From Larix sibirica (taxonomy: Eukaryota; Streptophyta; Pinopsida; Pinales; Pinaceae): DNA of 26,850 nt. The DNA is taken from assembly GCA_004151065.3 (NCBI GenBank), contig NWUY0304238898.1, forward strand, positions 1-26,850, written 5' to 3'. Below, piece after piece: positions 9,434 to 19,411 of this stretch (positions are counted from its first letter, which is position 1; each line of letters begins with the position of its first letter). Under the pieces are notes generated by a model. That model saw only the letters and a program-made list of their open reading frames with translations, was not told the origin of the DNA and searched no databases. The position numbers and the translations under genes are program-made.

Positions 9434-11177
9434 CTGCCGCGGAGAAGAGCTCCTTGGCATGCGAACGGGTGAAACAGCGGGGTATAACTGAGATACATCA
9501 TTCACATATCCATCGTTTTTTTTTGTACTACTTGCTGCGTGGGGAGTCCAGTGAACCATGGCTCAAACATGCGGATAAGCTAGATAGCCCTTCCTATACA
9601 CACACAGCGGGCATTACCTATCAATAGCACGGGGAGTAAACACATGCATGAGAACAACCCTTAGCAGGTATGTTATATGCCCGTCTCCATTACACCTGCT
9701 CTCTATTCACCCAGTACAGTTGAGCCTTGCTTTGATCCTCACGTCCAACGCGGTAACTACTGGTCTCACTAGTTGGTAAAATATATATTATATATAGTAC
9801 ACAGTAATTACTCACTTACCCGACATGGTTGGCTTATATACTTTATTTATTACCTTCCAACCACTAGACCTAGGGGCCCTACGCATTATAGATGTTCACC
9901 CTCGTGTTCATTGATCAATTGATAACTGACTTATAGTGCTGATCTCTAGACCCGATCTCTTATTGACCTACTCGAGCTAGAAACCTACAATACTGTGTGC
10001 TTGAATTGAACGGTGGACTTTAAGTGACCGTCCCTAGGTGGTGTTGGTGGCGCGCGCACGGTTAGGGAAGGTTTTCAATCGACCGGAACAATTTACAATA
10101 GCATATTCATTAAATGGGACTTGTTGTTCAGGGATGGGAGATCTTCGAGCAAAGCCCCGCTGGTTGGGTTGGTTTATATCAGGCCTTTATATAGTCACTT
10201 TATACTACTATATTAAGAAGGTACATATATACCTAGGGAACTTACATAGCTGCTGATATAAGCGGAACTCCCCCTGGAGCATAAGCGAAGTCCCCTGAGT
10301 GTAAGCAAAGAATAAGAAGTGGTATCTTTCCTTCTTTTCATTATCTATTAGCTTATGGGAATAATAGAGTTATATCCTATTCATTCATTTAATTATTTCA
10401 GATATTATGGGGCTAGATATAATTATTACTATTTATATATTATATATTATATATATTACGGGAATTTATAAAATTACTATTCCTTAAGTGTTACAACCCG
10501 AAAGGGAATATCGGTTGTTCTCTCTAGCTAGACGGCCGACAGGGAGTAATGTAAGTTTATATCCTAAGGGTATCAAAAAAGGCATGGTTCCATTTCCTAG
10601 GGACTTTTTATATTGAACTTACTGTGGCGTGGGACACAACCTAAGTTGTTGGAACTAAGGCTACTAAGTAAGTAAGTCCAGTTCATAGGAATTAAAATAG
10701 AAATACTAAGGCAAGTATAATAAAGTCTTTTATTTAACTACTACTCCATTGCAACAAACAACGTTCCATAGTTTGATTAGTGATGAGAGTTAATGGTAAG
10801 GCTTCGCCGATGGTAGGATGGAATTACCACTCTTCCCTATCGATTGATCTATTAGTAATAGATACTTAGTTTTTAGTCTATGCCCTATGGTTTTTATGGC
10901 GCCTTAAGAATGAGAGTTAAGTCTTTCTTTATTGCCCTAAGGTAAGGCTATATAGATAGAAACTATGCTTCCAAGTAGTACAGTACTACTAGGCCCTAAC
11001 TACAATTATTAGTATGTTTTATGCCCTAAGATTGATTGCATATTAAAATTACTGACACAATGGGCAAAGTAAAACTATAAGTACTTATTGAGTGGATAGG
11101 GGTACGAGGACCCGGAGGGACTCGACCAGCAGGGAGAGGGAATACACCATCGAGTCGTAGAGATGCGAGAATATCTC
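9434..11177. other. Unassigned sequence
   Basis: No gene recognised in 1.7 kb. The longest plus-strand frame (10038-10256, 72 codons) is unremarkable. A/T palindromes lie at 9784-9797 and 10431-10457. CCTTAAG and CCTAAGGT words recur from 10890 to 11265. Confidence 0.5.
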
Positions 11178-11489
11178 TCATAGACTAGGGACTATAACTT
11201 TGAATGGGGTATGGATCAGGAAATGGACTTCCAGTAGTATTCCCATGCTCCCTAAGGTCTTAAGAGTGAAAGCCATAAGGTCACTCACTTGTTTAGCCCT
11301 TACTACTAGCCCATTGTCTACCAACCATACTTGTGCCTCCTGCCCACCCAGTAAATAATCTATCCAGGCAAGGGGGTGCTGCCCAGTTAATAAATATATA
11401 CAGATCAGGAGGTTAAAGATTTTGGTTACTATCAAATATCCACCCGCAAAAGCCTGGAAAACTACACGTACCGGTATTCTTCGGGACAC
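11178..11489 (-). CDS. Uncharacterised 103-codon frame, doubtful gene
   Basis: ATG at 11489 on the minus strand opens a 103-residue frame. Residues about 9-36 form a long hydrophobic run (AFAGGYLIVTKIFNLLICIY and neighbours) that could be a membrane segment. The rest is mixed and contains a GQHPLAWIDYLLGGQ stretch. I recognise no family and no neighbouring gene to support it. Frames of about 100 codons arise by chance in a window this size, so I rate it as more likely non-coding. It overlaps one copy of the AGAGTGAAAGCC repeat on the opposite strand. Confidence 0.12.
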   Translation of the reverse strand: MSRRIPVRVVFQAFAGGYLIVTKIFNLLICIYLLTGQHPLAWIDYLLGGQEAQVWLVDNGLVVRAKQVSDLMAFTLKTLGSMGILLEVHFLIHTPFKVIVPSL

Positions 11490-12549
11490 GCTACACGTTA
11501 TGCACCAAAGGTCGGAACAGCGGCGATCAATAGTGCATCGTATAGGAATATTTGTGCCTCATTTATTCTTCAACAAGAGGGTGAGACATTATATATATAT
11601 AATTTGAAATGCAATGAACCCATACTCCAGGCTATACAGACATCGTGGAATGTAAACTGTAATATCTAGTCGCTTCCATGCGGTATACTGCGATTGACCG
11701 AGAGGGTAGTGGAAAGGGTTACTGAAACATATGGCAGGCTATGTATGATATTAATTATTTTTATAAATTCCACGTTAAATAGAGATCTTATTTCATATAT
11801 GATATATTCTGATCTACCAGAGATATATTATTTGTTTGTGTTAAAGGAGTTGATTTACAGTTTAGTTATAGAAATTAAGTGTAGTTCTAAGAGTACAGTA
11901 TGCTTTTTTTTTTTTAATTCCTAAGATAGTAAGTAATAGATTTCTTTAAAGGGATAAATTTACTAATATATATATATATATTCCTAATGATATCATAGTC
12001 TATTCCTTCTATATATTGTTCCTTTTATAGTTTGGTTTACCTAAGATAAGGGTCAGAAGCAGCAGTTGAAGTCCTAGCTTTGGTTATTAAAATCTCCACG
12101 ACCACCTTATCATTAGTTCACTCCTTACTTCTATAAGGACTCTATACTATTTTTAATTCCTCCTTACTTGTAAGATATCACTTGGTATATAAGAAAGATA
12201 GAACTATAGAAGGTCTCTATCCTCTATAGGGTACATTTAATGAATTGAAGTATATTCATTAGAATAAGCGCTACCCTACAGTCGCAGTTATCAGCGCATT
12301 TCCAAGTGGGAAATGGTGCGTATCCGAGATTGAAACATGCGGCTTGGTTGAGGGCTTTAGGTACTGGTCGGGCCAGGCGACACGTCTTAAAGGGGTATTC
12401 TTAATGTGAAATCCAATAGGGCCTTGGTCTCATTATATCAGGAGGGAGGCAGGGCATTTTCTATTTGGTTGGGGCCGAGCCAGCCAGATCGCGTTTTATC
12501 GCTAATTATAGGTGGCCTCCCATGATAAAGTACTCATACAACTAATCAC
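11490..12549. other. Unassigned A/T-rich sequence
   Basis: Contains a T run of 12 at 11904-11915 and an (AT)n tract at 11966-11981. A 76-codon plus-strand frame (11694-11924) ends inside the T run and looks like chance. CTCCTTACTT occurs at about 12120 and 12161. No gene is recognised. Confidence 0.5.
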
Positions 12550-13190
12550 AAATAATCAGGGTCTAACCTTCCACTGCCCCTTCAACTGATAAAGCTGGGA
12601 ATCCAGTTTCAACTAGTGCATATGGGGCTGCATATGGGGCTGGCTGCTTATTCAAATGATTCTGGGAATCTTGTTTCAATGCGATAATGGAAATGTTGAT
12701 TCAACTTATCTGGGAATGACGCTTTCACTGCTTCTTGAACTGGTGCTGTTGTTTCTTCTAATGATGCTAGGCCTGTTCCTCCTTTTGCTCTTGGAACTGT
12801 TCCGGAAACCGCTGATAGAAATAATGCTCTTTCAACTGGTGCCTATGGAAATTATGCCCCTAGGAATTAAGCTCCTTCAACTGTTTATTCAAATGCTGGT
12901 GTTGGGACTCCTTGTGCTGTTGGGGATAATGCTGAGAATTCTGCTTTGAATGCCGGTTCTACTTCTGATGCTGGGAATAAGGCTGGTTAAACTGATGCTT
13001 TTTGAAAATGATTCTGGAACTGACCCAGGTAATGCTAGTTTTAATGCTCGGGCAGCTTCTTATTCAATTGATGTTAGTTCAACTGATTCTTCAAATGATA
13101 ATGCAAATGCAGATGGAACTGCTGGTTGCACTGCTGCTAGTTCTACTGGTTTAGTAATTATGATGCAACTGATAATGCTGGTGATGATGA
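12550..13190 (+). repeat. Triplet-phased degenerate repeat, block C
   Basis: The longest and best preserved block. The plus strand consists of 4- to 5-codon units, (TCA/GGA/GGG/TTN)-(AAT/ACT)-(GCT/GAT)-(TAT/GGT/CCT), with a few frame slips before about 12740 and after 12990. In the Asn/Ala/Gly/Ser/Thr register most codons are RNY and a few have become TGA or TAA. In the next register an ATG at 12656 opens 97 uninterrupted Leu/Met/Ile-rich codons ending at 12949, with LGIKLLQL and MLGLFLLL motifs also found in block A. At 12950-13342 another frame of 130 codons crosses both registers. It shares 12862-12881 with block D (15431-15450, one mismatch). Confidence 0.75.
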
Positions 13191-13300
13191 TTCTGAGCCA
13201 ATTATATCTTTTATACTGCCTATGCCCTTACTCTTGCTTATTCTTATTCTTATTCTGCTGCTTGTTCTGCTACTACTGCCTACCCGATCTCTCTCTCTCC
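13191..13300 (+). repeat. TTATTC/CTGCT pyrimidine-rich tandem patch
   Basis: TTATTC is repeated three times without a break at 13238-13255. It is followed by CTGCTGCTTGTTCTGCTACT-type triplets and then a CT run. The triplet phase continues that of block C, so it may be the eroded right edge of that array. It lies inside a 130-codon frame at 12950-13342. Confidence 0.6.
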
Positions 13301-13449
13301 CTACCTTATCTTTATACATATATGATTATGGAGTCTAAATAATGGAGTTTCCACTTTCTACCTTTTTGGCATGTTCAGACATTGAAAAACATTCTCATTT
13401 TCCAGTTTTGATGATTAGCCAGAATCCCATTTTATAGGTTCAGTCCTGT

Positions 13450-13530
13450 GGCCTATTGCTTCTTATGAGTCTACTTGCTTCTCCTACTTGCTTATGAGAG
13501 TCTGATTGCTGCTGTGCTGCCCCTCTTGAG
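13450..13530 (+). repeat. TTGCTT / TTATGAGAGTCT small array
   Basis: ATTGCTTCTTATGAGTCTAC, then ACTTGCTTCTCCTAC, then ACTTGCTTATGAGAGTCTGA and ATTGCTGCTGTGC: about three to four diverged units of roughly 20-25 bp. Confidence 0.5.
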
Positions 13531-15139
13531 GAGGTTCTAGTTTAACGGCTTAGGGTAGAGGGATAAGATTATTACTACCCTTTATGAGAAGGAAGGAACT
13601 CACAGAGATAACCCCGACGACGAATGGAGGAGACAGACATGGAGAAGGGAAGGGGCTTACCTATATGGAACATTGGGTTCCTACAGCACTGTATGTAATA
13701 ATCTAATGCACTTGTATGTTTCACTTGAACTAGCACCTATATGTTGAATTGAATTGCATATCTAAGTTTTGCATAGTAAATTAACAGATGATGCCACCAT
13801 AGATACGTTGCACTTATCACAATCCACTATTGGCTAGCTACTCTACTGGGCTCTACTACTCAGGCAGGAACTTGTATTATCATACGGCCACTGATTAACT
13901 TCCTCTTTTTTGTCGCTTGCCGTCCAACTACGCAGCCATCTAAACTATACATTTATTATTATGTTGCTATCTCTACGTGTTCATATATGAAATGCTAAAA
14001 TAGTGTAATATCTATTGGTCCAGAACACAGGTTTTTATATCTTAAAGATTTTCATTTCATAATGTTTATTTATATTAGGCGGAATAGATTATTTGTTTTT
14101 AGGGTCAGCAGGAACCTACTCGCTGGGAGAGGAAAGGAACCGAGGTCCCGATGGCTGGTGGATTAACCGAGGATGAGTTAACCCAACGAGGGCTGGAAAT
14201 AATCTTTATGATTGAAAAGATGGGGCTGATATGGCTGCCTGGGATAATAAACCGGGGCTTGCTTTTTCTTATAACTTGCTGAATATATAGATGTTTCAAA
14301 TGGGTGGGGCTAGAGCCGGCGAGGAGGGAGAGAGGTTGTGAGCCATTCACGCTTTTAAGGTAGGGCAGTTTCTTTCATACTTGTCAGGGAGGGCCAGTCA
14401 GGCGGCAGGTCAGGTTGGTTCTTTCACGCTGGTTAGGTAGTGGACAGGGAAGGGAGGTGGGTAATGCTATTATACCAATGTCTATCTCTATCGCCTTCCG
14501 CTTGCTATATTAGCTCGTAGTAGGGTTAACTCATCATTCTGTAAAAAAAAGTAGAGTGAAAGCCTTTATACAGTTAGTTATAATTAGTGCAATCTCCCAT
14601 TTCAATTTGAATAAATTAGATTTATAAAGGTCATTGCTTAGATAATTAGCTCCCATATAACATACCCAGGCCATAGGTGGAGGAGAATAAGTCCCCTTCC
14701 TTTCCTTTCTGCCTTAGCTCTAGCGAACAAGCTCTTGTCTCCTTTCAAATAAATAGGTACTATTCCTATGACTGCTATAGTCTTAGCCGTATGAACTGCC
14801 TTAGGTTAGAGCTCTAGCTCTAGTCTGTATAGTAGCTGTGGAGTTCAATTAGTAGTACTATCACCATATAGTTGACTATTAGCTTCCGTCTCTGTTATAG
14901 CTTCCGAAGTCCCATATTCAATACATGGGACAACCATATAATATAACTAAGCTGATCTCATTTCAATCTATGTTTTCAATAGACTAAGCTAAACACTCGT
15001 ACTATAATTAGCCCCATATCATGTCAATCTAATGGGGTTGGTACTGCTTATCTATATATTCATACTTGGTTGCTTGAACCTAATCTAACCACGATAAAGG
15101 GCTATATAATTATCCTTAATGCATCGAACCTGGATATGA
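13531..15139. other. Unassigned sequence
   Basis: No recognised gene. 14383-14450 carries GTCAGG words three times, and TTCTTTCA twice, in a G-rich patch. AGAGTGAAAGCC copy 3 is at 14553-14564. 14580-15050 has recurring CATTTCAAT(C/T), CCCATAT and AGCT(T/C)C words that suggest another diverged array. An 81-codon minus-strand frame at 14105-14350 shows no family likeness. Confidence 0.45.
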
Positions 15140-15493
15140 AGTGGGGTATTGGTTAAACTGCTTGGCTCGGTTCTGCTTATTCAAATGCTTATGGAAATGA
15201 TCTTGGGAATGGTCCTTCAACTGATTATGAAAATGAACCTGGTTTAACTGGTGCTGATCGTAAGACTGGTTAAGCTGGTTATTAAACTGATGACCCTGGA
15301 AATGCTGGTTTCACCGGTGCTTATTAAAATGCTCTTGGGACTACTTCAATTTATGTTGGTTACACTGGTATTGCTTTTCGTAGTGCTGCTCTTGAAACCT
15401 TATTTTGAAACTGCTTATGAAAATGACCCCAGGAATTATGCTCCTTCAACAGCTCATGGGAATTACGCTGGTTCAAATTATGGACCTACTTAA
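15140..15493 (+). repeat. Triplet-phased degenerate repeat, block D
   Basis: Units such as GGA-AAT-GAT-CTT, TCA-ACT-GAT-TAT and GGA-AAT-GCT-GGT continue in one register from 15170 to about 15400, with TAA replacing TCA or TTA in several units. An ATG at 15251 opens 80 codons. The first 50 or so are hydrophobic (Leu/Val/Met), then the frame passes into the Asn/Tyr/Ala/Pro/Ser register through an indel near 15400, ending in a segment spelling NYAPSTAHGNYAGSNYGPT. This shows that the two readings are alternate registers of the same repeat. Confidence 0.75.
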
Positions 15494-16622
15494 GAACTCC
15501 TTTCCATTGCCACGCCATTCTTTTCCTACCCTGCTGTTATTCTGACTATGGAACTACTCTTTACCTCTTTGGGAATAAGATTGAGTCATATGCTTGGGGC
15601 TTCCTTTTTATCCGGTTCAACTGGTCCAGGAAGCTTATCTTGCTTCATAGTTCGATAAATACTGCGGAAATAAGGTTGGCAAGTAAGGAGGTCCATTTAA
15701 GGTCTCTGTTTATTCGGGGGGTTACGTCTTAAGCCGGTTCATTCAATGCTTCCGCCAGAGAGCAAGTACTCTACTTGAAGGGAAAGGTCGCCAGTTGTTT
15801 CCCAATCAATAGATAAATATCCTATCGTTATGACATTATATATATAGATAAATATATTGTTTATGAAATGGAATGGGAAAACTGCCTAACGATGGTATCT
15901 ATCTTCCCATCTTCATATTTGCTGCCCCTATCTTCACACTATAAAGGATATTAGTATAAACGGGTAGTTGTGTAAGCGACCGAAGGGAGCTAAGGAACCA
16001 GTGACTAAAGGACTAAAGGTCCTTACTTTCCACGGGTTTAAAGCGTTAGAAAAGGTCTTTACCGGTGTAGGCAAGCACTAAAACAAGGTTGTGACAGCCG
16101 TTCTAACTAGGTAAGGTTAGTCAAGTCAGAAGACTGAGCCATAATATGCCTCGTACAGCCTTCCTCGTACCAGCCCTTTTTACCTCCACCTTCCCTTATT
16201 TTATTAATCATCTTCCCTGGTCCACCACCTACCCTTTACCGATCTACAAATAAGTTTTATGCTTCCCTTACTAATTACCTTTCCCAATATGCAATCTACC
16301 CTGCCTCGTCATAAGTAGTAGAACGAGGCCTCTCTCCATAAGAAGCGGATCACCTTATCCCCTAGCCTAGCCTTTATTATTAGTTCAAATACGTGGAAAG
16401 CCTGCATGTATGTAGTTCGTAAAGTAATTTCCATGGACGACACCACTATAATTAATAATTAGAGTACAGCTTTTCTGCCTAAAAATACAACACTAGTCAG
16501 CCTGTAGTCCATATCACGAGTGATTCCCAGTTTCACGGGTATATGAAACAATACTAACTTGTAGTTAGTAGGGCTAGTAGTACAACTTGGGAGCTAATAG
16601 TTTCTAATATCTTTCAGGTAGT
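15494..16622. other. Unassigned, with pyrimidine-rich patch
   Basis: 16140-16330 of the plus strand is rich in C and T, with CCTTCC, CTTTACC and CCTACC words repeated at irregular spacing. A TTATATATATAGATA tract lies near 15837. No open frame of note and no RNA gene was found. Confidence 0.5.
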
Positions 16623-16901
16623 TTATATATAGGAGATCCCCAGAAATAAACCATAGGGCCATATTGTGAAATATCCGGTCAGCCACCAATAGCTGCCGTT
16701 GTTGTTGCCGTAGCTATTTTCGTAGCTCCCGTAGCTGCCTTTGTATCTGTCGTCGTTGCCGTATCCGTTGTAGCTGCCGTTGTTGTTGCCTTTGCCGTAT
16801 CTGCTTTCTTTTAGAATATCATGGCATAATATATTAAGTAATACAAATCTAAAATCCTCAATGAAGTGAGGGTCAGAAAGAGAAAGAAGTGTTACCCTTC
16901 G
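16623..16901 (-). CDS. ATG-less open frame with Gly/Asn/Tyr/Ser-rich core
   Basis: Between an in-frame TAG (16904-16902) and a TAA (16625-16623) the minus strand is open for 92 codons. I see no ATG in it, so initiation is unexplained. Residues about 36-70 are built from GNNNGSY, GYGNDD and GSYGSYENSY words, a low-complexity composition like glycine-rich RNA-binding tails, flanked by unrelated sequence. The core coincides with a DNA repeat: the 20-mer TAGCTGCCGTTGTTGTTGCC is exact at 16690-16709 and 16771-16790, 81 bp apart (27 codons, so phase is kept). The plus strand is also open here and would be Val/Ala-rich. A repeat-made frame is more likely than a working gene. Confidence 0.2.
   Translation of the reverse strand, partial: RRVTLLSLSDPHFIEDFRFVLLNILCHDILKESRYGKGNNNGSYNGYGNDDRYKGSYGSYENSYGNNNGSYWWLTGYFTIWPYGLFLGISYI
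16686..16812. repeat. GCCGTAGCT / GTTGTTGTTGCC triplet array
   Basis: Triplet-phased array of GCC, GTT, GTA and GCT words with an exact 20-bp repeat at 16690-16709 and 16771-16790. All spacings between GCCGTA, CGTAGCT and GTTGTTGCC words that I checked keep a three-base phase. Confidence 0.75.
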
Positions 16902-17460
16902 CTACATTCTCGATAGATCCTGTGTACAGGGCGGCTATAGAAGTGACTGGGCTGGTAGGGCCGGCCTAATTTAAGAAACAAGCGCTTTAAAAAGTGTATA
17001 CTTAGAAAAGAGAACACTCGTTGTGATTGATTTAGTGATCATGCCCGTGATAAGAAGTGCAAAGGCACTTTGATAGTGCCCGATATGTAGTAATAAGTCT
17101 TCCTCCCGGGGGATTACTCGGTTGGGCGGGAAATAAATAGTTTTCTATATATCTCGCGACTAAAGCTATTTATTATTTAATCGTATCATTAGGAAAAGGA
17201 ACCATACTTAGAATAAGCAAAGCAGCATATCAGGTTCAAAATGGTGTTTCCAAAGAGCTCAAATGTGAAAAATCTTTCGTGTTAACCCGTCGTCTAGGCC
17301 TCTAACAGCTCTGCCTCGCGTTCTCTAGCGTCATGGGCTCATATAGCGTAACGGGTTTGAGCCAGCAAGCTGTGTCATCAAGTTCATTGTCTCCAGTTCG
17401 TAAGAATAGATCAATACGGATATCAATAAATAATATCCTAAGCAGGTATCGATAGAGAAC
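16902..17460. other. Unassigned, with small hairpin
   Basis: AAGTGC (17056-17061), loop AAAG, GCACTT (17066-17071) is a perfect 6-bp stem. It is followed by another GTGCC, so alternative pairings exist. Otherwise no gene is recognised. A 65-codon minus-strand frame (17331-17528) ends in this stretch and is not persuasive. Confidence 0.45.
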
Positions 17461-17469
17461 ATCCCCCCC

Positions 17470-17690
17470 CTAGTATCTGGTTCGGTTGCAAGTTCGAGGA
17501 AGGTCAGATCTTCTGTCAATGAAGGCAAGTCTCCAGGTCGAAGGTATCAGGTCGGTTTAGTCAAGCGAAGCAGCATCGTCGGGTTAGTCGAGAAGCCATT
17601 AAGTTATTCGTTGGAAGGCTGTCAAGAGAGAAGCAGGAAGGAAAGCAGTAAAGGAAGGTCGAAGCAGTTAAGTTATTTGGTTAATTATTA
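17470..17690 (+). repeat. Shuffled repeat family, copy 2
   Basis: TCTGGTTCGGT (17476-17486), TATCAGGTCG (17545-17554) and AAGTTATTCGTTGGAA (17601-17616) match the 5.77-5.94 kb copy exactly but in reverse order on the same strand. A half copy, TTAAGTTATTTGGTTAA, follows near 17668. The rest is made of GAAGCAG, GAAGG and TTAGTCGAG words. This is purine-rich, repeat-derived DNA without a gene. Confidence 0.6.
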
Positions 17691-18359
17691 TAGCCCGCAC
17701 GCAGCCAAATCAATACTGGCTAAGAAGGGTAATACCTGCATGATAGGGCAAAATTGAGTAAAAAGAAAAAGATTTTATTCCCTGCGATAAGTCAAAATGC
17801 CCAGTCGCCCTAAAATAGAGTTCAAGAGATTAAAATGTTAATGATTTCAATTTATCTAATCAAAGCGAATATCTTACCTGCCCCGATCACTTCATTGAGC
17901 AATATCTAGATACAGCCAGTCCTGTAGTGTTTTCAAGGCCTTTTATCGTGTGTCCTCCAGGCCTCTATGTATGGGATCAAATTAATCAACGCTCTGTTGT
18001 ATATATCCCGTATATAATAATCCTACGCTGTGTGGTGTAGACATTAAAGCTAGCTTTATCTATGTGGAGGTGCATACTGGCTGAATGTTTAATGTGTTGT
18101 TATTGGTAATGAGAGTATTGTTTCCTGAAAGCCGTAAAGTGTAATCCTGGGTGACGTGTCCTAGTCAGGTGTGGGCAGTGTTGGTTCGACAAGTGAACTT
18201 ACTAACTATGGTAAACCTACTTTTACTTCTCTCTCGGGTCTGGATTGAACTTGTATAGACTTCACGTATATGAACTGAACTAAACGTATAGAGTAGAGGT
18301 AAATATATAAGAGGTAAAGGTCGAGGGTATAGATAAAGGGCTTTGTATTAATGTCTTCA
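17691..18359. other. Unassigned sequence
   Basis: No gene, RNA or clear repeat family. Small palindromic A/T words near 18001-18020 are the only structure I see. Confidence 0.55.
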
Positions 18360-18660
18360 GTCGAGTAGCCCAGCCCAGCAGAGTCGATTAGCGGAGTAGC
18401 CTATTCATTAGATTATAGCCCATGGTATAAGGCCCCTGTGATTTCCAAGCGGATTGGATCTAGCCTAGCGCAGTGAGTAGCAGAGCCAATTGGATCAGCG
18501 GATTAGAGCATCCGGTAGCCCCGTTGGATTAGAGCAGTGGGCCGATCGTGTATAAGCGGAGTTAATCATCAGTCAATTAGCAAATCCAAGCAGATTATAA
18601 CATCCAGGGTTTCAAAGCAGCCGAGTATGCGAGCCCATGCGAGTAGCCTAACCGTGCAGT
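18360..18660 (+). repeat. GCGGATTAGAGCA / GTAGCC array
   Basis: GGATTAGAGCA is exact at 18500-18510 and 18526-18536. Around it lie GCGGATTGGATCTAGCC, GATCAGCGG, GTAGCAGAGCC and GCGGAGTAGCC variants. GTAGCC and GAGTAGCC words appear throughout. Two ATGCGAG words sit 10 bp apart at 18627 and 18637. The unit is about 25-35 bp and heavily diverged. Confidence 0.6.
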
Positions 18661-19411
18661 CCAACTCTGGTAGGAGCATTCAAAAGTTCATAGCGGAATA
18701 GTGAGTTCGAGATCTATGGTTCCGTATAGTTCGAGTTCTAGGTATGATTTTTCTATGGGAATGACCTTAAGGCTATGACTGGCACTTACACCACCTGGCA
18801 TTGAGTGGATCGACAGCATCAACTAGCCCAATAACTCATATGGTGGCACTACTACTCTGAGCAAGTTCAAAGATAGAAATAAGAAAGCATTGATTTCTTA
18901 CTCCACTGTCTGTACAATGATTTGTCATATAATAAAATAATATAACATTATTAATATCCAATCCAACAAGATGACCACAAAAAGGTAAAAGGGGCTATTA
19001 AGTACAAAAATTGAAAATACAAAGTGGAAGCACAAAAGCTACTCCTATTAAAATATATAAAGCAATAAAATAATGAATAAAGCTAATATAAACTATGCTA
19101 TACTATAGAAGATATGTAGTATGATACAATGAAACTAAAGAGCAAATCAGATATACTGAAAGCATGCAAGTACTACAGAGGAAACCAAGAATGAATCCTA
19201 TAGTGGGGAGTGAAGATGTTTCACCTTTTAATGTCCCGCGATAAGTTAATAGCTGTACCTCTTATCCTAAGCATTCATTCAGTAATGGAAGAACCAAGAT
19301 CCATAAAGAGCGAGATCGGAATAATCCATCAGCGAGTTGGATCTGAGAAGCGGGAGAGATGCGATATTTTATACCCGAACCTTTACCCGATAACATTTCA
19401 CTAAAAGCTAT
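18661..19411. other. Unassigned sequence
   Basis: 18900-19150 is A-rich with many AATA and AAAG words. A 64-codon plus-strand frame at 19210-19404 has no recognised relatives. Confidence 0.5.
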
